Of a stretch of 64,000 bases of DNA, positions 12,393-25,377 are shown piece after piece. Position numbers and translations under genes: made by a program. Below the pieces are notes generated by a model. The model worked only from the letters and a program-made list of their open reading frames with translations, was not told where the DNA came from and searched no databases. Every line of letters begins with the position of its first letter. The stretch's first letter is position 1. This stretch comes from Spinacia oleracea (taxonomy: Eukaryota > Streptophyta > Magnoliopsida > Caryophyllales > Amaranthaceae), in NCBI RefSeq assembly GCF_020520425.1, contig NC_079492.1, forward strand, positions 2,976,001-3,040,000. The letters are read 5' to 3'.

Positions 12393-13820
12393 TGTTAGGT
12401 TATGATACATATGATATTACATAAATCATGCGGAAACAACCATTAACCCAGGATTACATATTATTTACACATAATCATATAGCATAATTTAGATGCATAC
12501 TCTTTGTTGCGTGCCCTCCCTAGCTGCGCCCGAACCGAACAAGAACAAGTCTTTAGGACTCCAAGTGTCATCCCTCCGTAGATAGTCCACAGCACGTCCG
12601 GATCCGCCTTAAGATTGACCAACTAGAATCGCCCTTAAGGTACTAGAATTTTCGGCACTTTTGAGCAAGATGTGTGGCTGAATTTTTTCTCTCAAAAACT
12701 CACTTTGAATACTTTGAAACTCGTTATAAATTGTGAACCCAGGCCACATATTTATAGGGTTATGGAAAGGGAATTGGAATCCTATTCAGATACAAATTAA
12801 TTAAACCTAGAATCCTACAAGAACTCTAATTTAATTAATTTATCAAATAGAATTAGGAATTTAATCATTAACCGAACTCTGCACGTTTTAGGAAACGTGC
12901 ACGAACACAAACACTTACGCACACACACACGGCAGCCACGATGGGCCGCCCATGCGTGCGTGCGAGCAGCAGCCCACGCAGCGAGGCCTGCGCGAGCCAC
13001 AAGCCCACGCAAGCACCCGCGCGCGCTGCGCGCGCTGTGCGCGCTGCCACGGCCTGCTGGGCCTGGCCTTGCGCTGGGCCTGGCGTGGCTGTTTGTGTGG
13101 CGCACTTGGCTTGCTGGGCGATGGCCTGGCTTCGTGCTGGGCCCTCGTCCGGCAGGCCTCGTCCGATGCTTATTCGTACGATACGCTTTCGATTAAATTT
13201 CCGATTCCGGAATTCATTTCCGATACGAACAATATTTAACATTTCCGATTCCGGAATTAATTTCCGTTTCGAACAAATATTTAATATTTCCGTTTCCGGA
13301 ATTATTTTCCGATTCCGGTAATATTTCCGATTCTGACAATATTTCCCTTTCCGGCAATATTTCCGATTCTGGTAATATTTCCATTTCCGATAATAGTTTC
13401 CGATACGTACCATGTTTCCGTTTCCGGCAACATCTACGACTTGGATAATATTTATATTTCCGATACGATCCATATTTCCGTTTCCGGTAATATCATCGTT
13501 TCCGGAGTATTCATTTCTTGCCTGTGACGATCTCAGCTCCCACTGAAACCAAGATCCGTCGATTCCGAATATCCATAGATGGAGTATTTAATGCCATTAA
13601 ATACTTGATCCGTTTACGTACTATTTGTGTGACCCTACGGGTTCAGTCAAGAGTAAGCTGTGGATTAATATCATTAATTCCACTTGAACTGAAGCGGCCT
13701 CTAGCTAGGCATTCAGCTCACTTGATCTTACTGAATTATTAACTTGTTAATTAATACTGAACCGCATTTATTAGACTTATCATAGAATGCATACTTGGAC
13801 CAAGGGCATTATTTCCTTCA
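12393..13820 (-). mobile_element. Family-1 LTR b: 5' LTR of element B (1428 bp)
   Basis: Same termini as LTR a (TGAAGG at 13820, CCTAACA at 12393 on the minus strand). It differs from LTR a mainly in the GC-rich block (about 12950-13160). The right flank cuts the RNase H domain of copia C, so element B inserted into C; the 5 bp flank GTTTC (13821-13825) is one half of the expected target duplication. The other half would lie beyond the left edge. Confidence 0.92.
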
Positions 13821-15354
13821 GTTTCTTGGTCTTCCAAGAAACTGGCGACATACCAAGTGACACAAACCATCCAGTCACCGACCGACGCGTCATTGGACAC
13901 CCTGCCCAATCCGAGTCGCACCACCCCTCCAACTGCAACGCACTGTCCGACCGAAGTAGTATACCTTGACCCGGACACTTCTTCAAGTATCTCACTACTC
14001 GCAAAGCTGCTTCCCAATATGCCTCCTTTGGTGCTTGCATAAATTGAGATAGGACATGTACAGAGTAGGCGACGTCTGGTCGCGTGACAGCCAAATAAAC
14101 CAGACGTCCGATCAGACGCCTATACTGCTCACCGTCCGACAGGTCTGGCCCGTCTGCCAATGCCAACCTATGATTCTGTTCCATGGGAAAGTCCACAGGC
14201 TTTGCTCCCAACAATCCGGCCTCTGAGATGATGTCGAGGGCATATTTTCTCTGACATACATAGAACCCTTGACTACTTCGTGCCACCTCTAACCCAAGGA
14301 AGTACTTCAGAGCCCCGAGGTCTTTCATTTTAAAACACTCCTTCAAGTATGCCTTAAAACTCTCAAGCGCAAACTTGTTATTGCCTGCGATAATCATGTC
14401 GTCCACATAAATGAGCACACTCAGCTGCAACGTACCTTTAGACAGAGTAAAGAGCGAATAATCGGACAGCGACTGTCGAAATCCATAGTGCGTCAATGCC
14501 GTTGACAACTTCTGGAACCAACATCTAGGTGCTTGTTTCAACCCATACAACGACTTTCTCATTCGACACACTTTGTCAAAGTGATTCTTCTGGAATCCAG
14601 GAGGAATATTCATATAGATCTCTTCCTCCAAGTCACCGTGCAAGAACGCATTGTGGACGTCCATCTGATGCACGTCCCACTGTTTGACAGCTGCGACAGC
14701 TAGGAAAGTTCGAACTGTCGCCATCTTCGCGACGGGGGCAAATGTCTCATTATAATCCAACCCTTCCTCCTGATGATTCCCTAAACATACCAATCGAGCC
14801 TTCAGTCTCAACAAATTCCCATCCTCATCACGCTTCTCAGTATACACCCATTTACTCCCCAGTGCTTTCTTCCCTTTCGGAAAATTTTCCAACGTCCATG
14901 TCCCTTGTTCCTCCAACGCGTCGATTTCAGCAGCCATTGCCTGACGCCACCCCTCATGTTGCATCGCTTGTTTAAAACTCTTAGGAACTTGCCCTTCTTG
15001 CAATGCTGCTATATAATGCCTGTGCTTTGACGAAAAACGCTCATAATTAACAAAATATGTGATAGGATAAGGAGTACCTGAGGGTGGTGACGCCGTAGGT
15101 GTTTTGTCGGAAGTACTATATTTTTCCCGTATTGTATGTATCACACAGTCTTTCAGCTTTGTCGACGGAAACTTCACACGCTTCCCCCTTCCTAACTCCG
15201 TATCCTCCACACACTGCCTTGTCTCACTCTCATCACTACCCGTCGTCTCATCTACACCTGAGACGACGTCTAATTCACCTCGACTAGGTGTATCATGTTT
15301 TTCCTCCCTCACAGTCGACAAGACCTCCTCCGTGTCACCCGCAGGCGATGACAC
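13821..15354 (-). pseudogene. Copia C: reverse transcriptase and RNase H
   Basis: Open frame of about 510 codons ending in LTR b. It shows the RT start (WTLENFPKGKKALGSKWVY), QMDVHNAFLHGDL, SLYGLKQAPRCW, catalytic YVDDMIIAGN, the connection (YFLGLEVARS) and RNase H (GWCDSDWAGCPMTRRSVTGW). The RNase H is cut after SPVSWKTKK by the element B insertion, so its last catalytic part is missing. The N-terminal part follows the repeat SPAGDTEEV at the solo-LTR junction. Except for the insertions this segment has no stop. Confidence 0.93.
15350..15354. repeat. Target-site duplication GACAC, left of solo LTR 1
   Basis: GACAC here and at 16737-16741 flank the LTR exactly. This marks a complete insertion event reduced to one LTR. 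Confidence 0.93.
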
Positions 15355-16736
15355 TGAAGGAAATAATGCCCTTGGTCCAAGTATGCATTCAATGTTAAGT
15401 CTAATAAATGCGGTTCAGTATTAATTAACAAGTTAATAAATTCAGTGAGATCAAGTGAGCTGAATGCCTAGCTAGAGGCCGCTTCAGTTCAAGTGGAATT
15501 AATGATATTAATCCACAGCTTACTCTTGACTGAACCCGTAGGGTCACACAAATAGTACGTAAACGGATCAAGTATTTAATGGCATTAAATACTCCATCTA
15601 TGGATATTCGGAATCCACGGATCTTGGTTTCAGTGAGAGCTGAGATCGTCACAGGCAAGAAATGAATACTCCGCAAACGATGATATTGCCGGAAACGGAA
15701 ATATGGATCGTATCGGAAATATAAATATTATCCAAGTCGTAGATGTTGCCGGAAACGGAAACATGGTACGTATCGGAAAATATTATCGGAAATGGAAATA
15801 TTGCCGGAATCGGAAATATTGCCGGAAACGGAAATATTGTCAGAATCGGAAATATTATCGGAATCGGAAAATAATTCCGGAAACGGAAATATTAAATATT
15901 TGTTCGAAACGGAAATTGATTCCGGAATCGGAAATATTAAATATTGTTCGTATCGGAAATGAATTCCGGAATCGGGAATTTAATCGGAAGCGTATCGTAC
16001 GAATTAGCATCGAACGAGGCCCGCTAGACGAAGGCCCAGCACGAAGCCAGGCCATGGCCCAGCGAGCCAACACGCACCATCGCACGCCAAGCCTCGACCA
16101 GGCCCAACGCAAGGCCAGGCCCAGCCAAGGCCTGGGGCGCGCGCGCGAGAGCACAGCAGTGGGCTAAGCGTTGTGCGCCTAGCGTGGGCCGCAAGGCTTG
16201 CGCGGGTGTACGGTGCTCATGCAATGCTTGTGCGGGAATCCTAAAGCAATCGGGATTCGAAATATGATTAAATCCTAAAACTATTAGATAATGATTATTT
16301 AATTAGAGTCCTAGTAGGATTATAATTAAATAAATTAGTATCCTAATAGGATTCCAAAACCTTTTCCATAACTCTATAAATAGGTGCCTAGGGTCACATA
16401 TTTACATAGATTATTCAAGTATTCAAAGTGAGTTTTGAGAGAAAAATTCAGTCACATTCCTTGCCTAAAAGTGCCGAAAATTATTAGTACCTTAAGGGCG
16501 ATTCTAGTTGGTCAATCTTAAGGCGGATCCGGACGTGCTGTGGACTATCTACGGAGGGACGACACTTGGAGTCCTAAAGACTTGTTCTTGTTCAGTTCGG
16601 GCGCAGCTAGGGAAGGCACGCAACAAAGAGTATGCATCTAAACCATGCTATATGATTATGTGTAAATAATATGTGTTCCTGGCTAAATGGTTTTTCCGCA
16701 TGATTTATGAATTGTCATATGTATCATAACCTAACA
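15355..16736 (+). mobile_element. Family-1 solo LTR 1 (1382 bp, plus orientation)
   Basis: Starts TGAAGGAAATAATGCC and ends CATAACCTAACA. Flanked by GACAC on both sides, with copia C coding sequence in the same frame beyond each side. No internal region is present, so it is a solo LTR made by LTR-LTR recombination. Orientation is opposite to A, B and C. Carries the CGGAAA-type repeats (15660-15985) and the GC-rich block (about 16015-16215). Confidence 0.95.
16373..16383 (+). promoter_or_regulatory. TATA box of solo LTR 1
   Basis: CTCTATAAATA, in the same position as in LTR a. The solo LTR keeps an intact core promoter directed rightwards, antisense to the copia C remnants. Confidence 0.55.
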
Positions 16737-18018
16737 GACACCTCCTCTGTGGCACCTGCAGGTGACGACACTTCCTCATTGTCACCTGCAGGCGACATCT
16801 CCTGAGTACATCCAGTCCCACTCTCATCCAAACCACACTGGTCAAGCACCCCACCACCATCATGCATTGCAGGCAACATAGTCGGCGTGTCTGCGAATGG
16901 AAACGTCCGTTCATGAAATTTTACATCCCTTGAGACAAAGAACTCGTGTGTCTCCAGGTCGTACAGTTGCCATCCCTTCCTGCCAAACGGGTAACCCAGA
17001 AACACACATTTGCGACCACGAGACACAAACTTATCCCCTTTACTCCGGAGATTATACGCATAACACAGACACCCAAATACCCGGATAGACACATACGATG
17101 GTGGTTTTCCAAATAACATCTCATAAGGGGTTTTATTGTCAAGGACCGGTGTAGGTGTACGATTGATCAAGTGACAAGCAGCCAGAATACATTCCCCCTA
17201 AAATTTTATAGGAAGATTCCCTTGAAACCGTAACGCTCTCCCAACATTCAAAATATGTTGGTGCTTCCTCTCGACTCTCCCATTCTGTTGAGGTGTCCCA
17301 ACACATGACGACTCAAACAGAATCCCATTTTTAAAGAAATAACCTTGCAAACAATTAAACTCAGTACCATTGTCACTGCGAACAACTCTCAGGGATCGAT
17401 TAAACTGACATTTAATCATGGCAACAAAATTAAGAAACGACGATTCAACTTCCATTTTATTGCACAATAAATAAATCCACACACCCCTAGAATAATCATC
17501 CACAATGGTAAGAAAATACTTCGCCCCACTCAACGAGGGTGTTTTGTAAGGCCCCCATAAATCAAGATGAACAAGGTCGAATGGGCGACTTGCACGACTA
17601 TCACTATTTGGAAAACTCTCCCTACATTGTTTCGCCCGTGGGCATACATCACAAATGTTTTTATTCTTCCTAATCTTATGACTCACAGGAGGAAGTAACT
17701 GCAAGACTTTTTCCGACGGATGCCCCATACGTTGGTGCCACAAGTCGACCACACACTCCACTGCTAGCACACGAACCCTTGGAGCCCCACGGAAAAAATA
17801 TAGTCCTTCCTGTCGATCACCCACGCCAATCACCATCCTCGTCGAGCGGTCCTGAAGAACACACATTTTGTTAGTAAATTGAGCAGCACAATGTAATTCG
17901 TCACTTAATTGAGTTAAAGAAATTAAATTGCAGTTCAATTTAGGTACAAATAGAACGTTATCGAGCACAAAACCATCCTCCAAGACCACCGAACCATATT
18001 GATTTGAATTTGCAGGTT
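16737..18018 (-). pseudogene. Copia C: end of protease, GAG-pre-integrase and integrase
   Basis: From right to left: NLISLTQLSD (after the protease), GAG-pre-integrase with LWHQRMGHPSEKVLQLLP, the HHCC cysteines CDVCPRAKQC, the integrase core with HLDLWGPYKT (first Asp), VVRSDNGTEFNC (second Asp) and CVGTPQQNGRVERKHQHI (Glu), then the C-terminal domain (TPYEMLFGKPPSYVSIRVFG) and a linker. A TAG at 17198-17200 interrupts the integrase at a position where the family has Trp. The linker ends in SPAGDNEEV and SPAGATEEV units next to solo LTR 1. Inactive. Confidence 0.92.
18014..18018. repeat. Target-site duplication AGGTT, left of element D
   Basis: AGGTT here and at 27465-27469, directly outside the two LTR ends of element D. 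Removing the element and one copy joins the copia C protease frame (QP then NSNQYGSVVLEDG). Confidence 0.95.
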
Positions 18019-20100
18019 TGTTATTCGGATGGAACACTACAAGAGGGGGGGGTGAATTGTAGTATGGAACTTTCTAGCCAATTTTGCGGAATTATAAAGA
18101 AACTTTAAGCAAGTAGAGAAACAATGCAAGAGAGATTTTACGAGGAAACTTTCTAGGCCCAACTAGAAAGAAAACCTCGACCCACTAGGGATTTCAACTT
18201 AAACTCTTTTCACTATAGGGCAACAACTCAGTTACAAACCTATAAGGAACTCGGGCATTACTTGAGTTCCTCTACGAACTCAAGTTCCCAATAGTTGTTC
18301 CTCAAACAACTACGCTCTCACTGACTTCCCTAGAAGTCTCTCTTGACTCTTTTGCTTCACTCAAAGCCTCTCTGCTTCTCTCTCATAGACTTCACTCAAA
18401 GCCTACCCAAATACAACAGGAACTCACTCAAGTTCCTACCCCGTACACACCATGAACTTACTCAAGTTCCTACCCAAAACTTATACAAGAATTCACTCAA
18501 ACCCTTGACAAATTACCCATTACAAGAGCTCACTCAATCCTTGAACAACTCTTAAAATATAGACATTTGATAATTGATTAAACTCTAATATGTAGAGAGT
18601 GAATAACTGTAAAGGAACTCGGAACTAACAGGAACTCGGAACTGCAGGAACTGACTAAAAAAACGTGGAACAAATATATCTTCTTTAATTACCTTCCACG
18701 TAAACCAGATTCTGTGGAATGACCGAGAAGTCACACCCTTGAATGAATGAGAAAGCTCTCCTTTTATAGAGGAAGAAACCTCAACCACTTTCTCCATAAT
18801 CTTCTCCACTAACAACCACTAAGCCCTTTAATTTAGGCATGATCCCATGACTTTAGTCAGTAGAGAAAATCATGGAGTTAGGGCCAAGCATAATCAGGTT
18901 TTCCATGATCTCCTATTATTTCTCCACTTATGTAGTTTTTCCAAAACAACGTAAAACAATGATTTTAATTTTCTAAAACAAAACCTTTTATATCTGATTT
19001 TAATAAAATAGAAAAATAAAGTTTATTAAAATAAAATAACTAACAATCAGATTTTATTTTACAAAAAGATTAATTCTTTTTTATTTATTAAAAATAGAAT
19101 TTTAAACACATAAAAACGCAAAAGATATTCAAAACAAATCCTAGATTAAATAGGACTTTATTAAAAACGAAATTTAAATAATAAATAAATAAATGATATT
19201 AAAATCAGAATCCTAACCTAGATAAGATTTTACAAAAATTATATTTTATTTTAAAAACATAAATAAATAGAGTTTTACTAGGAGATAAATACTCAAAGTC
19301 AAAGGTAAATCCCTAACAACTAGGAGTTTTAAAAGCCACGTCATTGACACTTAAAATTACCTTAAGACTAGGAATATTATAGGAAAATAAACTGACGTTA
19401 TTTCTCATAAGTTCCGACAAGTTCCTTTTGGCACCGTGTTCCTTAATTATTCAAGTTTCTACATACTTACATGAATCCTAGAAAATAAACTCTTATTTTC
19501 TTCTTCATGCTTCATGATGCTCCAACTCAAGAGCCTCATGTTGATAGTTCCGCCTCTGGAACTTCTCCATGCTTGTTCCTACTCAGGAACTTTATACTCG
19601 TTGTTCCTCTTAGGTCTTGCTGAGGAACTGATCTGTTTGTGTTCCTTTGAAGAACTCTGTTGCTGCTTGGATACTTGATTTATTGACTTGAACTCTTCAT
19701 GTTTGTTTCTTCATCAAACCTATATTTGTTTAGTATACATATTGGAACTCAAACATAGGTTAGTCGTTTGCTAGTTATCATCAAAACCATAAAATCGGTG
19801 ATGACAACCAATACAAGCAAGATGAAGAAAACTAAACTAATAAACAAGTATGCAGTAGTTAAGGAAACAAACTCTAAGTCTAATGGTACACTTATATAAT
19901 TAGACTTCTCTTCTGAAGTTCCTTTCACTTCTAGAGTTCCTTTCAGGAACTTCACTTCTTCTTGTATATATTTTCAGAATCTTCCAACTAAATGATCTGT
20001 ATTAACCGTCATTACTTGTTCATGCACATCTAAACAATACACACATTAGTTAGATAATCATCATTTGTTCATAATCATCAAAACACTATATTACTCAACA
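18019..20100 (-). mobile_element. Element D 3' LTR (2082 bp)
   Basis: Plus-strand start TGTTATTCGGATGG, end TATATTACTCAACA; the minus strand begins TGTTGAGTAATATAG. Contains a GTTCC/GGAAC-rich stretch (about 18590-18660 and 19430-19940) and a minus-strand TATA box. Confidence 0.95.
18760..18771 (-). promoter_or_regulatory. TATA box of element D 3' LTR
   Basis: Minus strand CTCTATAAAAGG. The same sequence is in the 5' LTR at 26120-26131, where it would drive element transcription. Confidence 0.6.
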
Positions 20101-20103
20101 ATA

Positions 20104-20115
20104 TTCCCCCTTTTT
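20104..20115 (-). other. Element D polypurine tract
   Basis: Minus strand AAAAAGGGGGAA, three bases before the 3' LTR start. It primes plus-strand DNA synthesis in LTR elements. Preceded by TTTGTCATCATC, the context usual in Sireviruses. Confidence 0.88.
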
Positions 20116-20939
20116 GATGATGACAAACAAATGATGCTTATCGCAAATTAAACATTAAAGATGTACATTAATCCCCCCTTAATAATACAGACTGGAAACT
20201 ATTGAACAAGTCATGCATAAGAGACCCATGTTACGAAGAGGATTTAGACTTGACTATATTAGACAATAAGCATTATACATAATCTTCCCCCTTTTGTCAT
20301 TATCGAAAAGGACATTCTTACACATATTTGCTTTAGGTAAATCATATATTCATATTGTTATATGCCACAATTACCACCATAAAGGTTAAACACTTGTTAG
20401 TCCTAAAAGTCTCAAGATGCTCAATTTTCAAACTTAGGATGCATATGCTACACGAATTTCCAATTCACAATCCAAATATCCAACTTTAAAATTACTGAAA
20501 GAACTTGACAAATAATAAATTAAAGTCAAGCATGGATCAAATTTGAAAGTAAAAAATGGATTAAGAGAGTGTCATATTTGTAATATCGGGCTCAAAGAAG
20601 TATGAAAGAAATTTATGGAGCAATTTGAATAGAGGGAACTTTGAGATAGATAGTGTGCTCTATAGTTAGGTTTTCAAAGTGAGGTTCTCAACAATCATTA
20701 GAGTTTATCACTTTACCTCACAATCTTGAAATTTCTTCTAAACATAACCATGATATGTACCAATCAAGTTCACTTCTCTTCAACCACCAACTTTCCTTGA
20801 GAAACACACTGATAAAAGGAACTTGAACATATTTCATCAAGTTCTTTCAATTTTTGCTTATGTTCCCCTTTCAACTGATTCCATGAGTAAACGTCTTCAG
20901 AATCATATGTCATCTAGGAAATAGTAAAGATTTGATCAC

Positions 20940-21006
20940 CCTTGTTTTTCTTTTCTTTTTTCTTTTTGGTTTTTTTTTTTTTCATCATACATTTTTTTTT
21001 TTTTTA
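20940..21006. repeat. Poly-T/CT low-complexity tract
   Basis: Runs of T with occasional C and G, including uninterrupted T runs of about 14-16 bases. No gene. Confidence 0.9.
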
Positions 21007-24000
21007 AAACAAGGGTGTCATTACACGTTGTGGCACTTTCCTAGAGTTTTTAAGTACAACAGTAAAGAGAAAATATATTCATACATACTTGAGTTCCACC
21101 ACCAAATATGAATCATTTACATGTGTTCCTCCCTTATTCCCCCAGAGTTCCTTACCATTCCTCTCTTCATTTTGGAGCTTGTAAGTGTAGCTCCATCTAA
21201 TGATTTCCCTCGAAATATCAATTAATAAAGTATAATAAACTTGCTTCTCACTTCTTCCACAAACTTCCCCCTCAAAATGTATCCATCCATTTATAACTCT
21301 TTATGTATCATCAAACCATACAAATCAATGAATATTAACTTATAGCTCGTGGGAAGTAGTATATTTGAAGTGTCGGGATATGAGTGGAATGATAATTTTG
21401 GAAATAAGGATCTTCGAAGTTATGAAATGTTAATGATAGGAATAAAGAATACAACGTAGAGATACAATACTGGATTGTAGAGTATGATTGTACTTAGCGC
21501 GGACACACAACCCAAAGGTTGTAGAATAATGCTAATGGCTCGGCACAATAGAACACTCTTTGCGAATGTAGTATAATGCTCAACCCAATCACGAACACAC
21601 AAACCAGTCTTGTGGAAAGATGTTGTTCTTCAAATACATATGGTGTGGATAAGTGGAAGTTGGTTAAAATATAGGTTTGTTCCCTCTGACAATATTAAGC
21701 AAGATAAAGAAATATTTTTATGGGAATCTACTTGTCTAGTTCCATCAATGTTTCTTCCATTGTTTCTTTGGCAACTTAGGATTTTCTTGTTTGATAGCAT
21801 CCATATAGTTCTATTATGAGACATCTAATACTCTTTGGGCAAGTGAGTATGCCTTTTACAGCACAAAATATAAGTGTGACACATTTACTTTAAGCATACA
21901 TAATTGCCTTATCTAAATATGTGTAGGAGTTCCAAATCAACAAAACTCATGGAAAAGACTATGTTATGCTCATGCCATTACTTCATTAAGTATTGATCCT
22001 TTAAACAGTCCATGAATAGATGAAATCATAAGGAAAGCATAATCACATAATGCATTTCAAGACTTGTACAATTAAATTAATAAGTAAACAATATAACAAA
22101 TTAAAACATGATATGATATGAATAATAAAAATGTACCTTATATAATTTTTCACCATGTGTATGATTACTTTGAGGTGCTGGACTAATTTTGATGAATTTA
22201 TGTTCGAGTTCCTTGAGTGCTAGTTCCATCATCTTGATGCCCTCACATCTTATGGAAACTTTCTGACAGGTTGTTCCTTTCAAGCACCAACCTTCTATGA
22301 GTTCCTTTGCCGATGTCATTGATAAATTGATTGAATGAATGTTGTAGTGCACACAGGAACTCGATGAATGAAACTGACAATTTCTCTACTACTAGAGCAG
22401 TAGTGGAACTTGTTGCGTGATGTTGATTGATCGAGTTGATCTTCGGCTTCATGAATTGGAACTTGAACCTTAGTTTGAAGTTCCTCGACATGAGCTTATA
22501 TAGCCGGCTACTGTTGCTTTTAATAGTGACATATTTTATCATTAGAAACTCGATTAATTCTACAGGAACTCGCGAGTTCAATATTGAAATAAACTTTAAC
22601 TTGTTTACTGGGAATAAACATGTTAGTTTCAATCACAAGTAATATATTCACTTATTTCAACGCACATTTTTATATTTGTTACAAACTCTGGATCATCTTC
22701 AATAACCCCTAGAAATATCAAGTTATTGTTATGAACCAAATTGTGATCCACAAAGTATGTGTTCCCTCTTTGATTCCCTTCAACTGTGACATTTCTAGTT
22801 ATTACTGATGATGCAATTTATTTTTAAAATAACCAGAGAATACATAATTTTGGAAACTCTAAACAAATGTGCATTAATTACTCGACAATAAAAAATTCAC
22901 AATGGAACTGGAACTTGGCTTACCAACTTTTCATTTGGAACCAATCTTACCTTAATTGTCAAAAGTTATAAGTTTTCCATTGTAGGTAGCAATCGAACGA
23001 TAAAAGTGAATTTTCTTTCATAGAACAATCGTTGTCGAGATATAACGAGTTGTTCCCCCTTAGTTGCAGCCACCTCATTTTTTATGTTACAAGTAAGCTA
23101 GAACATGTTCCTATGGTCTTCATGACCATTCTCCCTCTTGAGTTATTTTAATATGAGTAATCTGGGAAAAAATAACACTCAAGTGTAGTACTTTTGTGCA
23201 AAGTTATGATTAGCAGGTTAGTCTAAAATAAATATATACTCGCACATAATAACAAAATATGATGTTCCTGGAAAATTTACTTCACGAAAGAAACATGAAA
23301 CATATATTTTGTTCCATGGAACTTAGGTTAACAAGAATCAAGAACTTGTACATGAAAAACTTTGACACCATAAATTTAATGTCAAATAGTTTATGTACCA
23401 TTTATCAAGTTACTGTAACCTTGAGTTCGTTGATTGTTCCACCAGATCTTAGGAAGAGTTCCTTTGATCAATGGAACTTATTATTATGCATTTTATAAAT
23501 ATTAAATTCCAAAATAAAACCTATGACACAAATAAGGTTAGTTTGCACAACAATTTAAGGGAAACAGGTTATTAAAAAAATATTCAACATTAATTAACAC
23601 AAGTAAAATGAGGGAACAACCTTACTAACATTTCACATGATTGAGTTCCTTTGAGATGTTCAAAGTGACTTCCAATTATATAGTTCATGTGAGTTGATTC
23701 GTTGATATGACCCATCATATTTGAAAGGAACTTACATGTTGGTGGAACTGGAACTAGTTTACATCTTAAGTTCCAAGTTCCGAGCCTGAGTTCCTCTTCA
23801 GTGTTCCAACGAATCTAATGGATTTCCAACTCATTTTTTCTTGGTGTAATTCTGATGTTGTTCCTTTACCTCATACACACACTCAATCATGAGTTATAAA
23901 CCTGTAAAAATAATTTCGCTTCTACTACCTTCCAAAATCATGCATTAGTAGTAAATATATTTAGGTAGCATAATTTAGAAGATTAAGTATACAAAAATTG

Positions 24001-25362
24001 TATACTAACAGACCTGTAAACAATTCATGGTCTTGGGAACCTGACTTAATTTCAGTTCCTTTCTTTTTAGTAGTAGCATCTTAGAAAATGATTATTTTAA
24101 ACTGCTAGATCTAAGATTTAACATGCATACATATAATAAATATTCAATATACTCATAATACATGGAAAAATCGTTCTTTTGACAATAAATGATATAACAT
24201 TAAATTATGCAGCCCAAAGAATAAAGTTCCCTTTGCAGGGAAACCAAGTTCCAAGAGTGGCTATATGCATTGTTCCTTTGTCTTGTTCCTTGAACCATTC
24301 AAATAATGCATGAATGCAAAATCAGTTTTAGAATCTGAAATTTGTCTCACAAAAACATGTTTGAGACAATCCGAAATCGACAAATTTTAAAATATATTTG
24401 AACAATTTTCATAAAACGTTGTTAGGAACTTGATTTAAATAAATAGCGTATGCATATAAAGATCTCAAAAATTAGATGTTTACCTTAACTGTATCATTAA
24501 GGATCTTTTCGTTGCAGCCTTTATCTGTTCCTTGGAATGGTGCTTAAATGAGTTCCTTTATTCGAAAGTTCCTCTTCGGATTTTGATCCTTGTTCCGATG
24601 TGGGGAGCTGATGTAATGTATTTTTATAATGTCGCACCTTCGTGAGTTCCTAAGTATAACTCGTGGGTCAACAATGATCCAGCGAGTTCCTCAATGTAGA
24701 ACTTAAATTCACAGGAACTCTGACATATTAATGTGCACCTTTGTTTGTTCCTGTACCAATTTCTTTGTCGAGGGAACCCAACAGATTTGGGTCCCTTCTT
24801 GTTAGTAGTAACTGTTAAGAAAATAATCAACACAACAACTACTACCAAGATACAATATGCCTTCATATAAATGATATTCAATATATTCATGAAGCATATA
24901 AAATAATAGTTCTTAGGCAGAGAAAAAATAAGTAGGATATTTTGTTGCCTAAAAAATAAAAACTCCGAGTTCCACAGATATGCATTTTTCAAAATACGTT
25001 TCCTTGACATAATTTTAATGTACTGAAGTTTGAAAAAATAAATTGAAAAATCATTTATTAAATATAGATTTTAGATTTTTCAAATTTAATTTTAAATCAA
25101 AACAAATCAGAAGTTCCATTAGAAACAATGCAAGGAACACGCAATAAATTAATGTATGCACACAAAGAAGGTCTAAAGGAATAGATATTTACCTTAGAAG
25201 ATAGCCTGTTACACTTTGGCTGACTTTTATTCAACAATAAAAGTCAGATCTGCCTTGTTCCTTTGAATGGGTAGGATCGAGTTCCTTTCATAAAGTTTCT
25301 TGTAATTGTTCCTCCTTCCAGGAACTTAACTCAGCAGGGTTTCCTGCTTATCAGCGAGTTCC

Positions 25363-25375
25363 GGCTCTGATACCA
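25363..25375 (-). other. Element D primer binding site (tRNA-iMet)
   Basis: Minus strand TGGTATCAGAGCC, two bases after the 5' LTR end. Exact match to the plant initiator-Met PBS, usual in copia elements. Confidence 0.93.
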
Positions 25376-25377
25376 AT

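Larger units (their letters stand above)
20101..25377 (-). other. Element D interior: no recognisable genes
   Basis: AT-rich 5.3 kb between the two LTRs. I see only short ORFs (longest 129 codons at 22243-22632, 128 at 24624-25010) without family motifs. It holds a pyrimidine-rich low-complexity tract (about 20940-21005), several PPT-like tracts (minus-strand GGGGGAA or GGGGAAG near 20105, 20165, 20285, 21270, 23055) and many copies of GGAACT/AGTTCC. Confidence 0.75.

Noticed and set aside
22243..22632. 129-codon ORF in element D
   Set aside because: No family motif, AT-rich composition and no matching frame around it; probably chance.
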